17,652 bases of DNA from Chloroflexota bacterium (GCA_003670425.1 QWRL01000028.1:1-17652), one strand, 5' to 3'; numbered from the stretch's first letter, positions 6,284 through 13,485 are shown. The notes: generated by a model from the letters alone, not told the origin. Program-made: numbers and translations.

Positions 6284-7108
6284 ATGCTGCGTTTGCTGGC
6301 TGGCGCATTGATCGCTGCTGCCACATTTTCGCAGGCTGGCAGCGCGCTTGCCGGCGAGCCCGTTGTGCATACTGTGCAACCCGGCGAGAGCCTGTTCGCA
6401 ATCGGCCTGCAATACGGCGTGTCATGGCTCAAGATCAGCCGGCTCAACCGCCTCTCCAGCGATCGCATCCGGGCAGGCCAGCACCTCTACATCCCGCTCG
6501 TGGGGCCGATCGCAGCCCGGTCTGCAATACCGGCCGCGGCCCCGCCATACAACGGCATTTCTTACACGGTACGCACCGGCGACACGCTGGGCAATATTGC
6601 CCAAAGCCTGGGCTCGTCCATCACCGACCTCATGCGCCTCAACCAGCTGCCTAATGGCGATCGAATTTATCCCGGGCAGGTGTTGCGCACCACTTTGGAG
6701 GACGTGAGCCTTGATGCTGATGCACCCGGCGCCCGGCGCATACTCATCAGCATCTCGGAGCAGCGTCTGAGTACATTTGCCGGTGAAAAGCTGCTGCGCA
6801 AATGGCCGGTCAGCACCGGGCTCAAGGGCCGCGAGACCATACCGGGCACCTTCTCCGTGCAGAACAAAATCCCAAGCGCGTATGCCAGCCAATGGAATCT
6901 GCAGATGCCAAACTGGCTGGGCATCTATTGGGCGGGCACGGCAGAAAATGGAATTCATGCGCTGCCAATTTTGTCCAATGGCGAACGCTTGTGGGGCGGC
7001 GTGCTTGGCAGCCGGGCATCATACGGCTGCATTGTGCTGGGTGTGCGTGAGGCGGAAGCGCTCTATAACTGGGCGGAGGTCGGAACCCCCGTCACGATTA
7101 CACCCTAA
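6284..7108 (+). CDS. Secreted double-LysM L,D-transpeptidase (YkuD) protein
   Basis: 274 residues from ATG 6284. A signal peptide (MLRLLAGALIAAATF..., likely cut after ALA at 21-23) is followed by two LysM repeats (about 29-72 and 90-134: VHTVQPGESLFAIG, YTVRTGDTLGNIA) that bind peptidoglycan or chitin-like glycans. A YkuD domain follows (about 148-274). The catalytic region reads GIHALP ... SYGCIVL with Cys249, whereas the common motif is SHGCIRM/L, so the His and Arg flanking the Cys are Tyr and Val. The His usually taken as the catalytic base (IHG/IHALP) is present. It probably cross-links or modifies the cell wall outside the membrane. The frame is open upstream into moeZ, but the signal peptide fixes the start. 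It begins 8 nt after a terminator, so its own promoter must lie near or inside the terminator; none is obvious. Confidence 0.85.
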   Translation: MLRLLAGALIAAATFSQAGSALAGEPVVHTVQPGESLFAIGLQYGVSWLKISRLNRLSSDRIRAGQHLYIPLVGPIAARSAIPAAAPPYNGISYTVRTGDTLGNIAQSLGSSITDLMRLNQLPNGDRIYPGQVLRTTLEDVSLDADAPGARRILISISEQRLSTFAGEKLLRKWPVSTGLKGRETIPGTFSVQNKIPSAYASQWNLQMPNWLGIYWAGTAENGIHALPILSNGERLWGGVLGSRASYGCIVLGVREAEALYNWAEVGTPVTITP

Positions 7109-7133
7109 TTTTCGACGGTGGCAGCATTCCCGC

Positions 7134-7151
7134 ATGTGATATAAATCACCC
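7134..7151 (+). promoter_or_regulatory. Palindromic operator with extended -10 upstream of fabF
   Basis: GTGAT-ATAA-ATCAC (7136-7149) is a perfect palindrome. The same bases read TGTGA-N6-TCACC, close to a Crp/Fnr-family site, and match the Rex consensus TTGTGAAATAATTCACAA at 13 of 18 positions. The centre also spells an extended -10 (TGA-TATAAA, 7137-7145), with start expected near 7152 and a 47-nt leader to fabF. A bound regulator would block this promoter. The rest of 7109-7198 shows no other clear element. Confidence 0.5.
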
Positions 7152-7198
7152 GTGTCACCCATCGTCGGGTTGAAAACTTTTATGGACGCAAACCCGCC

Positions 7199-8434
7199 AT
7201 GCGCAGGGTAGTGGTAACCGGCTGCGGCACGGTAAACCCGCTGGGCCTTACCGTGCGCGAGAGCTGGGAAAACTGCTGCAACGGCGTGAGCGGTGTTGGG
7301 CGCATCACCCTGTTTGACACCACCCAGTACCTCGTCAAGATTGCCTGCGAGGTTAAAAACTTTGATCCCAGCCGTTACATGGAGCCGGCCGAAGCGCGCC
7401 GGCGCGACCGCTGCCAACAATTTTCAACCGCAGCCGCAAAGGAAGCAATTGCCCATTCTGGCTTGGCTGCCACGGAAGCGAGCGCCGGGCGCATTGCCGT
7501 GATGATGAGCTCGGCGATTGGCGGACTGATCAGCCTTGAGACAGCCGCCCACGTTACCAAGGATCCCGGTCCGCGGCGCGTCAATCCATTCACAATCCCC
7601 ATGCTGATGCCCAATGGCCCCAGTGGACTGGTCGCTATCGATCATGGTTTCAAGGGCCCGGCATTCTCGGTTGCTTCTGCGTGCGCCTCCAGCTCAGACG
7701 GCATCGGCACGGCATGGCAAATGATCCGCGCTGGCATTGCAGATGCTGCAATTGCCGGCGGCACCGAGGCCACCATCTGCAGCGTCGGGATCGCAGCGTT
7801 TGACCGGCTGGGCGCGCTCAGCCGGCGCACCGATGATTACTCCATGACGCCGCAGCCCTTTGACAAAAATCGCGACGGGCTGGTGATGGGCGAAGGTGCC
7901 GCAGCGCTGGTGCTTGAGGAACTGGAGTTTGCGCAGCGCCGCGGCGCCAACATTCTGGCGGAGCTGGCCGGCTACGCAGCCACGGCAGATTCATTTCATA
8001 TTACGGCGCCGCATGCCACGGGTGTTGGCGGCGCGGCTGCAATGTCACAAGCGCTGGACAGCGCCGGGCTCAACCTCGAGCAGGTGGACTACATTAACGC
8101 GCACGGCACGGCCACGCCCCTAAATGATCTGGCGGAGACCCGCGCCATCAACGCTGCGTTTGGCGCACACGCGCAGCGCATCCCGGTATCCTCCACAAAA
8201 TCTATGACCGGCCACATGATGGGCGCCACGGGCGCGCTGGAAGCCATCTTCTGCATCCAAGCAATCCGTGAAGGCGTGGTGCCGCCCACCATGCACTACG
8301 CGGAGCGTGACCCGGAATGCAATCTGGATTACGTGCCCAACGCGGCGCGCCAGCAGCCTGTGGCGGTGACCCTCAGCAACTCGTTCGGCTTTGGCGGACA
8401 CAACTCGGTGCTGGTCTTCAAGCGCTTCGGTTGA
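7199..8434 (+). CDS. fabF: Beta-ketoacyl-ACP synthase II (FabF)
   Basis: 411 residues, the normal FabF length. The thiolase-fold catalytic triad is complete: Cys162 in VASACASSS, His302 in NAHGTATPLND, and His339 in STKSMTGHMMGATGA with Lys334. The N-terminal VVVTGCGTVNPLG and C-terminal LSNSFGFGGHNSVLVF are typical. It condenses malonyl-ACP with acyl-ACP in fatty acid elongation in the cytoplasm. The stop codon overlaps the rnc start (TGATG, with ATGA sharing), so fabF and rnc are translationally coupled. No clear Shine-Dalgarno precedes ATG 7199. It is likely transcribed from the palindrome-centred promoter at 7134-7151. Confidence 0.95.
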   Translation: MRRVVVTGCGTVNPLGLTVRESWENCCNGVSGVGRITLFDTTQYLVKIACEVKNFDPSRYMEPAEARRRDRCQQFSTAAAKEAIAHSGLAATEASAGRIAVMMSSAIGGLISLETAAHVTKDPGPRRVNPFTIPMLMPNGPSGLVAIDHGFKGPAFSVASACASSSDGIGTAWQMIRAGIADAAIAGGTEATICSVGIAAFDRLGALSRRTDDYSMTPQPFDKNRDGLVMGEGAAALVLEELEFAQRRGANILAELAGYAATADSFHITAPHATGVGGAAAMSQALDSAGLNLEQVDYINAHGTATPLNDLAETRAINAAFGAHAQRIPVSSTKSMTGHMMGATGALEAIFCIQAIREGVVPPTMHYAERDPECNLDYVPNAARQQPVAVTLSNSFGFGGHNSVLVFKRFG

Positions 8435-9168
8435 TGGACTTCAACCAGCTGCAAGCCCGGCTGGGCATGCGCTTTCAAAACCCGGCGCTGCTCGAGCAGG
8501 CTCTCACGCACAGTTCCTACCGCAATGAAAATCCGGATTGCCAAGCTGACAACGAGCGCTTGGAATTTTTGGGGGACGCAGTCCTCGATCTGGTTACTGC
8601 GCGCTACTTGTATGCGCACCACCCGGCGCTGCATGAAGGTGAGCTGACGCGCCTGCGCGCCGCACTGGTGCGCACAGAACAGCTGGCAGAGCTGGCAAGA
8701 AGCTTTGAGCTCGGCAAGGCGCTGCGCGTCGGGCGCGGCGAAGCCGAGTCCGGCGGCAGAGCGCGCGACACTCTGCTGTGTTGTGCGTTCGAAGCAATGC
8801 TTGGTGCACTTTATCTGGACTCCGGCGAGCAGGCAGTCTGCGCCTGGCTGGAGCCGCAGCTGGAGCAGCAATCAGCCATCATTCTCGCGCGCCAGGGTCA
8901 CATTGACAGCAAGAGCGTGCTGCAAGAATGGGCGCAAGCCAACGGCGGCGCAACTCCGGCTTACGAAACCATTGACGAGCAAGGACCGGACCACGCCAAA
9001 GAGTTCACAGTGCGGGTGATGATTGCCGGAAAATCGCACGGCACGGGCAGCGGCCGCAGCAAGCAGGCAGCCGCCCAGGCTGCTGCACAGGCGGCGCTGC
9101 ACGATCTGGCGCCAGACAGGCACGCGCCACACAATCTTTCCACCACATCAAACAGCAGCAGCCAGTGA
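8434..9168 (+). CDS. rnc: Ribonuclease III
   Basis: 244 residues. The N-terminal endonuclease domain has the signature NERLEFLGDAVLDL (40-53, Glu41, Glu44, Asp48) and ALTHSSYRNE. The C-terminal double-stranded RNA-binding domain spans roughly 165-232 (SVLQEWAQANGG...YETIDEQGPDHAKEFTV...GSGRSKQAAAQAAAQAAL). It processes rRNA precursors and structured RNAs as a homodimer. One metal-binding position is unusual: the common ILADAFEA reads LLCCAFEA here, so the Asp equivalent to Asp114 of E. coli is Cys117, while the following Glu120 is kept. The ATG overlaps the fabF stop and the stop overlaps the next gene's GTG. A Ser/His/Asn-rich tail follows the RNA-binding domain. Confidence 0.93.
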   Translation: MDFNQLQARLGMRFQNPALLEQALTHSSYRNENPDCQADNERLEFLGDAVLDLVTARYLYAHHPALHEGELTRLRAALVRTEQLAELARSFELGKALRVGRGEAESGGRARDTLLCCAFEAMLGALYLDSGEQAVCAWLEPQLEQQSAIILARQGHIDSKSVLQEWAQANGGATPAYETIDEQGPDHAKEFTVRVMIAGKSHGTGSGRSKQAAAQAAAQAALHDLAPDRHAPHNLSTTSNSSSQ

Positions 9169-10019
9169 GCACGCGCCTGCTGGTAACCGGCGCCGCGGGC
9201 TATGTGGGGCGGCGCGTGGCGCAGCTGGCTGCCGGCGCGGGCTACGCGCACATGGTGCGCACGCACCATCGCACAATTCCGGAAGCGCAGTTGGCAGGCA
9301 CCGCATACGCAGTGGACCTGTGTGATGCAGCGCAGGTAGCCGCATGTTTTGACGCCGTGCAGCCGCAAGTGGTAATTCATGCCGCATGCTCCAACCGCTC
9401 AGAGGCAGCCATCGTGCCAAGCACGGAAAACATAGCTCGCGCTGCGGCCGCAGCCGGCGCGCGCCTGGTGCACATCTCCAGTGACACAGTGCACGACGGC
9501 GAGCACGCGCCGTATGCGGAAGATGCCGCAACCGACCCCTGCAACAATTACGGCCGCGCAAAGGTGGCGGCAGAGCAGGCCGTGCGCAGCCTATGCCCGG
9601 CCGCGGTCGTCGTGCGCACGTCGCTGGTGTTTGGCATCGATCCGCTGGATCACCAAACTCGCTGGGTGGTGAATGACGCCAACAGTGGCAAGTTGGTGCG
9701 GCTGTTCACGGATGAGTGGCGCTCGCCAACCTGGGTGGATACGCTGGCCTACGCGCTGCTGGAGCTGGGCAACCTGAATTACAGCGGCGTACTGAATGTT
9801 GCCAGCCCGCTTGCGCTGCGGCGCTGGGACTTTGGCATGCTGATGTTTGATTTGCTGCGCATCACTCCGGGGCCGAATGTACAGCGCGCACTGCTGCGCG
9901 ACAGTGGCATGGAGCGCGCGCGTGACCTGACGCTGGATGTAAGCCGCGCACAAGCGCTGCTGCGCACGCCGCTGCTCACACCGCAGCAGGCAGTCGAACA
10001 AATTCGAATGCGCAGTTAG
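9165..10019 (+). CDS. NAD(P)-dependent sugar-nucleotide reductase, RmlD-like SDR
   Basis: 284 residues from GTG 9165, which overlaps the rnc stop (GTGA). It is an extended short-chain dehydrogenase: dinucleotide motif TGAAGYVG (8-15), ISSDTVHDGEHAPYAE, and the catalytic pair Tyr129/Lys133 in YGRAK. The pattern 'HISSDTVHDG...PYAEDAATDPCNNYGRAK' is that of dTDP-4-dehydrorhamnose reductase and related proteins such as the methionine adenosyltransferase beta subunit. The true substrate is uncertain because no other rhamnose genes are nearby. No Shine-Dalgarno is needed if translation is coupled. It is the last gene of the fabF-rnc transcript; a GC-rich hairpin without a T-run follows. Confidence 0.8.
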   Translation: MSTRLLVTGAAGYVGRRVAQLAAGAGYAHMVRTHHRTIPEAQLAGTAYAVDLCDAAQVAACFDAVQPQVVIHAACSNRSEAAIVPSTENIARAAAAAGARLVHISSDTVHDGEHAPYAEDAATDPCNNYGRAKVAAEQAVRSLCPAAVVVRTSLVFGIDPLDHQTRWVVNDANSGKLVRLFTDEWRSPTWVDTLAYALLELGNLNYSGVLNVASPLALRRWDFGMLMFDLLRITPGPNVQRALLRDSGMERARDLTLDVSRAQALLRTPLLTPQQAVEQIRMRS

Positions 10020-10038
10020 CAAAACCCGGCGCTGCGCA

Positions 10039-10074
10039 GCGCGGGCTTGACGCCCGCGCCCGCGCAATTACAAT
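10039..10074 (+). promoter_or_regulatory. tRNA-Leu promoter with -35 in a palindrome loop
   Basis: TTGACG (10047-10052) and TACAAT (10069-10074) are separated by 16 nt, giving a start near 10081, about 4 nt before the tRNA. The -35 lies in the loop of a perfect 8-bp inverted repeat, GCGCGGGC (10039-10046) with GCCCGCGC (10052-10059). Another hairpin-forming sequence, GCGCT-GCGC-AGCGC, sits just upstream at 10029-10042. Confidence 0.65.
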
Positions 10075-10084
10075 CCTGTCACGG

Positions 10085-10167
10085 GGGGCAGTGGCGGAAT
10101 CGGCAGACGCCGCAGACTTAAAATCTGCTGTCCATTGGACGTGTGGGTTCGAGTCCCACCTGCCCCA
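10085..10167 (+). tRNA. tRNA-Leu (anticodon UAA)
   Basis: Acceptor GGGGCAG (10085-10091) pairs with CTGCCCC (10160-10166), with discriminator A at 10167. The anticodon stem GCAGA/TCTGC (10112-10116/10124-10128) encloses loop CTTAAAA, giving anticodon TAA at 10119-10121. A long variable arm (TGTCCATTGGACGT) marks a class II tRNA such as Leu. The T arm is GTGGG-TTCGAGT-CCCAC (10143-10159). The 3' CCA is not fully encoded (A, then CT). A five-T run (10169-10173) follows and may help end transcription. Confidence 0.97.
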
Positions 10168-10268
10168 CTTTTTGCAGAGCGCCGCCGTTCACGCTGTGCG
10201 GCGCACACTGGCAGCGCGCTTCTCACACCCTTGCAGCCGTTCACCCAACCGCTGCAGCGGTGGCAGCC

Positions 10269-11546
10269 TCAGCTATTCCATTCGAGCTGGTAGTCGCCGA
10301 TGCGCACCATGTCCCCGTTCTTTGCGCCTGCAGCCGTAAGCGAATCTTGCACACCCAAAGCGGTCAGAATGCGCTGGAAGCGCCGCACGGAGTCGTGATG
10401 TTCCCAAAAAGTCATTTGCGCGGCGCGCTCAATGCGCGGACCAGAGAGGCACCAAAGGCGTTCGCCCTCGCGCGTGATGGCAAAAGCCGCCGGGTCCGGC
10501 TGCGGCCGGTATACGGGCAGCACCTCCGATTCGGCGGGCTCCGGCACACTGGCGCGCAGCTTGTCCGCCGCAAAAAGCAGCTCGCGCGCCCCCGCCCCCG
10601 TCACCGCCGAAACACCCATCAACTCCACCTTAATGCGCGCAAACTTGCGCCGCAGCTCCGGCATGCGTGCCGCCACATCCGGCAGATCTACTTTGTTCAA
10701 CGCCACTATTTGCGGCTTATCAGTCAGCGCATCGTCAAAGAGCGCCAGCTCAGACATGATTTGGCTGTAGTCCGCGAGCGGATTTTCTGCCATGCCATCC
10801 AAGAGATGAATGAGCACGCGCGTGCGTTGAATGTGCCGCAAAAATTCAAAGCCCAACCCGACGCCGGCATGCGCGCCTTCGATCAAGCCCGGCACATCCG
10901 CCAGCACCAGCGTGCGAAACCCGCCAAGATCCGCAACCCCAAGATTGGGCACAAGTGTGGTGAATGGATAGGGCGCGATCTTGGGCCGCGCCGCACTGAT
11001 CGCAGCCAAAAATGTAGACTTGCCTGCGTTGGGCACACCCACAATGCCAACGTCCGCAATCAAACGCAGCTCCAGGGCCAGCTCGCACTCTTCGCCAGGC
11101 ACACCGTGATCCGCAATGCGCGGCGCTTTATTGTGCACGCTGATGAAATGCGAATTGCCGCGCCCGCCACGCCCGCCGCGCGCCACGCACACGCGCTGAC
11201 CGGGTTCCACCAGATCCCCAAGCAGTTCACCATCCGACCCGCGCACCAGCGTACCCACCGGCACCTTCACTTCCAAATCAAGCGCACTGCGGCCGGTCTT
11301 GTTGCTCTTGGCGCCGGCATTGCCTGCCTCCGCAGTAAAACGCCGTTGGCGCCGAAACATAAAAAGCGTGTTCAGCGAGCGCTCAGCAACCAGCCAAACC
11401 GAACCGCCCTTTCCGCCGTCGCCGCCATCCGGGCCGCCACGCGGCATGTACTTTTCACGCCGAAAATGCACCATGCCATCCCCACCGGCACCTGAAATTG
11501 CAGTGATTACAGCCTGGTCAAAATAGCGCACATCTTCTGGTGGCAT
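10269..11546 (-). CDS. obg: Ribosome-associated GTPase Obg/CgtA
   Basis: 425 residues. The glycine-rich Obg domain (about 1-158) contains GAGGDGMVHFRREKYMPRGGP and GGRGGRGNSHF. The GTPase domain has G1 GVPNAGKST (170-178), YPFTTLVPNLG, DVPGLIEGAH, NKVD (284-287) and a SAVTG G5 motif. A C-terminal OCT domain (about 350-425) is present, as in firmicute and related Obg proteins. It assists large-subunit assembly and links GTP/ppGpp status to growth. I chose ATG 11546 (MPPEDVRYFDQA) over the in-frame start at 11594: Obg homology begins there and a good extended -10 would place the transcript start right at it. It is transcribed away from rex. The 3' side (10168-10268) toward the tRNA holds a perfect 14-bp palindrome at 10248-10261 but no T-run terminator. 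Confidence 0.95.
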   Translation of the reverse strand: MPPEDVRYFDQAVITAISGAGGDGMVHFRREKYMPRGGPDGGDGGKGGSVWLVAERSLNTLFMFRRQRRFTAEAGNAGAKSNKTGRSALDLEVKVPVGTLVRGSDGELLGDLVEPGQRVCVARGGRGGRGNSHFISVHNKAPRIADHGVPGEECELALELRLIADVGIVGVPNAGKSTFLAAISAARPKIAPYPFTTLVPNLGVADLGGFRTLVLADVPGLIEGAHAGVGLGFEFLRHIQRTRVLIHLLDGMAENPLADYSQIMSELALFDDALTDKPQIVALNKVDLPDVAARMPELRRKFARIKVELMGVSAVTGAGARELLFAADKLRASVPEPAESEVLPVYRPQPDPAAFAITREGERLWCLSGPRIERAAQMTFWEHHDSVRRFQRILTALGVQDSLTAAGAKNGDMVRIGDYQLEWNS

Positions 11547-11553
11547 GCGCAGC

Positions 11554-11562
11554 AGTATAGCA
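11554..11562 (-). promoter_or_regulatory. Extended -10 promoter of obg
   Basis: On the minus strand TGC-TATACT (11562 to 11554) is an extended -10, and the expected start falls at about 11547, one base before ATG 11546. No good -35 was found about 17 nt upstream, as is common with extended -10 promoters. It would yield a leaderless obg mRNA. Confidence 0.5.
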
Positions 11563-11712
11563 TCGCGTTTATAAAAGAACTGCAGCGCTTGCACGTGCGC
11601 GCGGCGCCCGCTGCCCGCGCGAACTTCACCCGCAGCCCAGCCCGCATTGCTTAATTCCGCTTGTCAGGTTGGCTGCTGCTGGTCTAGAGCTGCACCACTA
11701 TGTGCACCTCAC

Positions 11713-11730
11713 TAGTAAAATAATTCACAC
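11713..11730 (+). promoter_or_regulatory. Rex operator (ROP-like) upstream of rex
   Basis: The 18-mer TAGTAAAATAATTCACAC matches the classic Rex operator TTGTGAAATAATTCACAA at 15 of 18 positions, with the right half nearly perfect and the left half degenerate. It lies about 76 nt before rex, suggesting NADH-responsive autoregulation and possibly control of obg as well. An inverted repeat TGCAC-N6-GTGCA (11691-11706) lies next to it. The rest of the 259-nt obg-rex gap holds a possible -10 (TAAAAT, 11763-11768) and a small hairpin CTCAG-N6-CTGAG (11778-11793). Confidence 0.6.
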
Positions 11731-11805
11731 CAAAAAACACATGTAGCAAGCGGAAACCTGTGTAAAATAACGTCAACCTCAGTTGCATCTGAGCGCTTAA
11801 CTATC

Positions 11806-12429
11806 ATGCCCAACTTTCAAGTTCCCGACGTCGTGATCAGCCGCTTGCCGCTCTACCTGCGGGCGTTAACTGCATTGGCCGGTGCCGGGCAAAAAGTAAC
11901 TTCTTCAAAAGAGCTGGGCGAACGGCTCGGCATGAGCGCCGCGCAAATCCGCAAAGACCTGTCGCACTTCGGTGAGTTCGGCAAGCAAGGCATGGGGTAT
12001 CAGATTACATTTTTGCGCACCAAGCTCGGAAAAATTTTGCGCGTGGACCGTGTATGGGATGTGGCACTTGTTGGCATGGGTGACATTGGGCACGCCGTCG
12101 TGCGCTATCAGGGATTCGCCGGCCGCGGTTTCCGCATTGCGCTAATCTTTGACAGTGACCCAAAGAAAGTCGGCCAAATTGCGGGCGACCTGACGATATT
12201 GGCGGTGGACCGAATGGCAGCGGAAGTAAAGGCGCGCCGCGTGCAAGTTGCGATGCTATGCCTCCCCGGCCAGCATGCCCAATCGGTCACCAACATTCTG
12301 GTTCATGCTGGCGTACGCTCGATCTTGAATTATGCGCCAGTAAACCTGAGCGTTCCCGCCGCCGTGCGCGTGCAGTACATTGATCCGGTGATCGAGCTGC
12401 AGCGTATGTCCTACTACCTCCACAAGTGA
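11806..12429 (+). CDS. rex: Redox-sensing transcriptional repressor Rex
   Basis: 207 residues, the usual Rex length (about 205-215). The N-terminal winged helix includes the recognition segment MSAAQIRKDLSHFGEFGKQGMGY (about 43-65). The Rossmann domain has GMGDIG (90-95) for NADH binding, and the C-terminal stretch IELQRMSYYL forms the domain-swapped helix. Rex binds its operator when the NADH/NAD+ ratio is low and leaves when NADH rises, controlling fermentation and respiration genes. A Rex-like operator lies in its own upstream region, fitting autoregulation. No Shine-Dalgarno is evident before ATG 11806. It converges on the mreB-like gene, 24 nt away. Confidence 0.96.
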   Translation: MPNFQVPDVVISRLPLYLRALTALAGAGQKVTSSKELGERLGMSAAQIRKDLSHFGEFGKQGMGYQITFLRTKLGKILRVDRVWDVALVGMGDIGHAVVRYQGFAGRGFRIALIFDSDPKKVGQIAGDLTILAVDRMAAEVKARRVQVAMLCLPGQHAQSVTNILVHAGVRSILNYAPVNLSVPAAVRVQYIDPVIELQRMSYYLHK

Positions 12430-12434
12430 TGCAG

Positions 12435-12449
12435 GCGGGCAGCGCCCGC
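12435..12449. terminator. Hairpin between convergent rex and mreB
   Basis: GCGGGC-AGC-GCCCGC forms a 6-bp GC-only hairpin in the 24-nt gap between the convergent stop codons of rex (12429) and the mreB-like gene (12454). There is no T-run on either side, so it is not a standard intrinsic terminator. It could still act in both directions as a pause or 3'-end stabiliser. Confidence 0.35.
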
Positions 12450-12453
12450 TATG

Positions 12454-13461
12454 CTACACGCGCGGCAGGTTGGGGCGCAGCGTGTCGTACATCTCCAGCG
12501 CCCGCCCGGCGCCAATTACAACACAGCCCTGCGGATTATCAGCAACGTAAGCCGGCACACCCACTTCGCGCGTGATAAAGCGGTCGATGCCGCGCAGCAA
12601 TGCGCCGCCGCCGCACAACACCATGCCGCGGTCAATTGCGTCAGAAGCCAACTCGGGCGGGGTCTTCTCCAAAACAGAAGCCGCCACTTTCACCAGCTGC
12701 TCAAGCGGTTCCTGGATGGCCTCCAACACTTCACTTGAGGTGATGGTGGCGGAGCGCGGCAGGTTTGTAACCTGGTCGCGGCCCTGCACTTCCATGCCCA
12801 GTTCTTCATCAAGCGGCACGGCTGCCCCGATGCGCATTTTGATTTCCTCCGCGGTCATCTCGCCGATGGCAACGCCATACTTGCGGCGCACATAATCAGC
12901 AATCGCCTTGTCAAGTTTGCTGCCACCGGAGCGCATGGAAAACGCCGCAATGATGCCGTTCAGGGAAACAATCGCGGCTTCGGTGATGCCGGCACCAATG
13001 CACATGACCATGTTGCCGGCGGGCGTGCCCAAGGGCATGCCGGCGCCAATCGCCGCTGCTAGTGGCTGGTGGATCAAATACGCAGCGCGGCTGCCCGCCT
13101 GCAGCGCCGCCTCGTGCACAGCGCGGCTTTCCACACTGGTGACGCCCCACGGCACGCTCACCATCACACGCGGCTTGATGAGCCGCAGCGGGCCGCACAC
13201 CTTGGCGATGAAGTAGTGCAACAAGCGCTCCGTAACTTCATAGTCCGCAATTACGCCATCCTGAATTGGCCGCATCACCTCGATCGTGTCCGGTACGCGG
13301 CCGTACATTTCGCGCGCCTCTTGCCCGATCGCCACAATTTTTTGCTCGTCCACCTGAATGGCCACCACGCACGGCTCATGCATCACAATCTCGCCGTTAT
13401 CGAACACCAAAATATTGGAAGTGCCGAGGTCAATCCCGAGGTCCTTGGAAAACCACCCCAT
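12454..13461 (-). CDS. mreB: MreB-family actin-like protein with altered ATPase motifs
   Basis: 335 residues, full MreB length and readily alignable along the whole protein. The phosphate-1 loop DLGTSN (11-16), IADYEVTERLLHYF, VPWGVTSVESRA, EKTPPELASDAIDRGMVLCGGGALLRGID and the C-terminal region are recognisable. MreB filaments guide cell-wall synthesis at the inner membrane. Two catalytic regions differ from the usual sequence: EEPMAAAIG is HQPLAAAIG (131-139), and DIGGGTTE is CIGAGITE (154-161), so the Mg/hydrolysis Asp is Cys154. The protein may bind nucleotide without normal hydrolysis. No mreC or mreD is next to it; it stands alone between rex and the atp operon. There is no clear Shine-Dalgarno at ATG 13461. 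The family call is firm; normal activity is doubtful. Confidence 0.9.
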   Translation of the reverse strand: MGWFSKDLGIDLGTSNILVFDNGEIVMHEPCVVAIQVDEQKIVAIGQEAREMYGRVPDTIEVMRPIQDGVIADYEVTERLLHYFIAKVCGPLRLIKPRVMVSVPWGVTSVESRAVHEAALQAGSRAAYLIHQPLAAAIGAGMPLGTPAGNMVMCIGAGITEAAIVSLNGIIAAFSMRSGGSKLDKAIADYVRRKYGVAIGEMTAEEIKMRIGAAVPLDEELGMEVQGRDQVTNLPRSATITSSEVLEAIQEPLEQLVKVAASVLEKTPPELASDAIDRGMVLCGGGALLRGIDRFITREVGVPAYVADNPQGCVVIGAGRALEMYDTLRPNLPRV

Positions 13462-13485
13462 GTCTAATGCTGCAAACTGTGGCGC

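Noticed and set aside
5565..6425. 286-codon minus-strand reading frame opposite moeZ and the L,D-transpeptidase gene
   Set aside because: It spans the end of moeZ, its terminator and the next gene's signal peptide in antisense, and has no family resemblance.
10248..10261. Perfect palindrome ACCGCTGCAGCGGT after obg as a terminator
   Set aside because: No T-run follows on either strand and no loop beyond four bases is available; without more evidence it is only noted as a palindrome.
10143..11495. 450-codon plus-strand reading frame running from tRNA-Leu through obg
   Set aside because: It starts inside the tRNA, is antisense to a complete Obg with all GTPase motifs, and the product is a low-complexity Arg/His/Ala-rich sequence.
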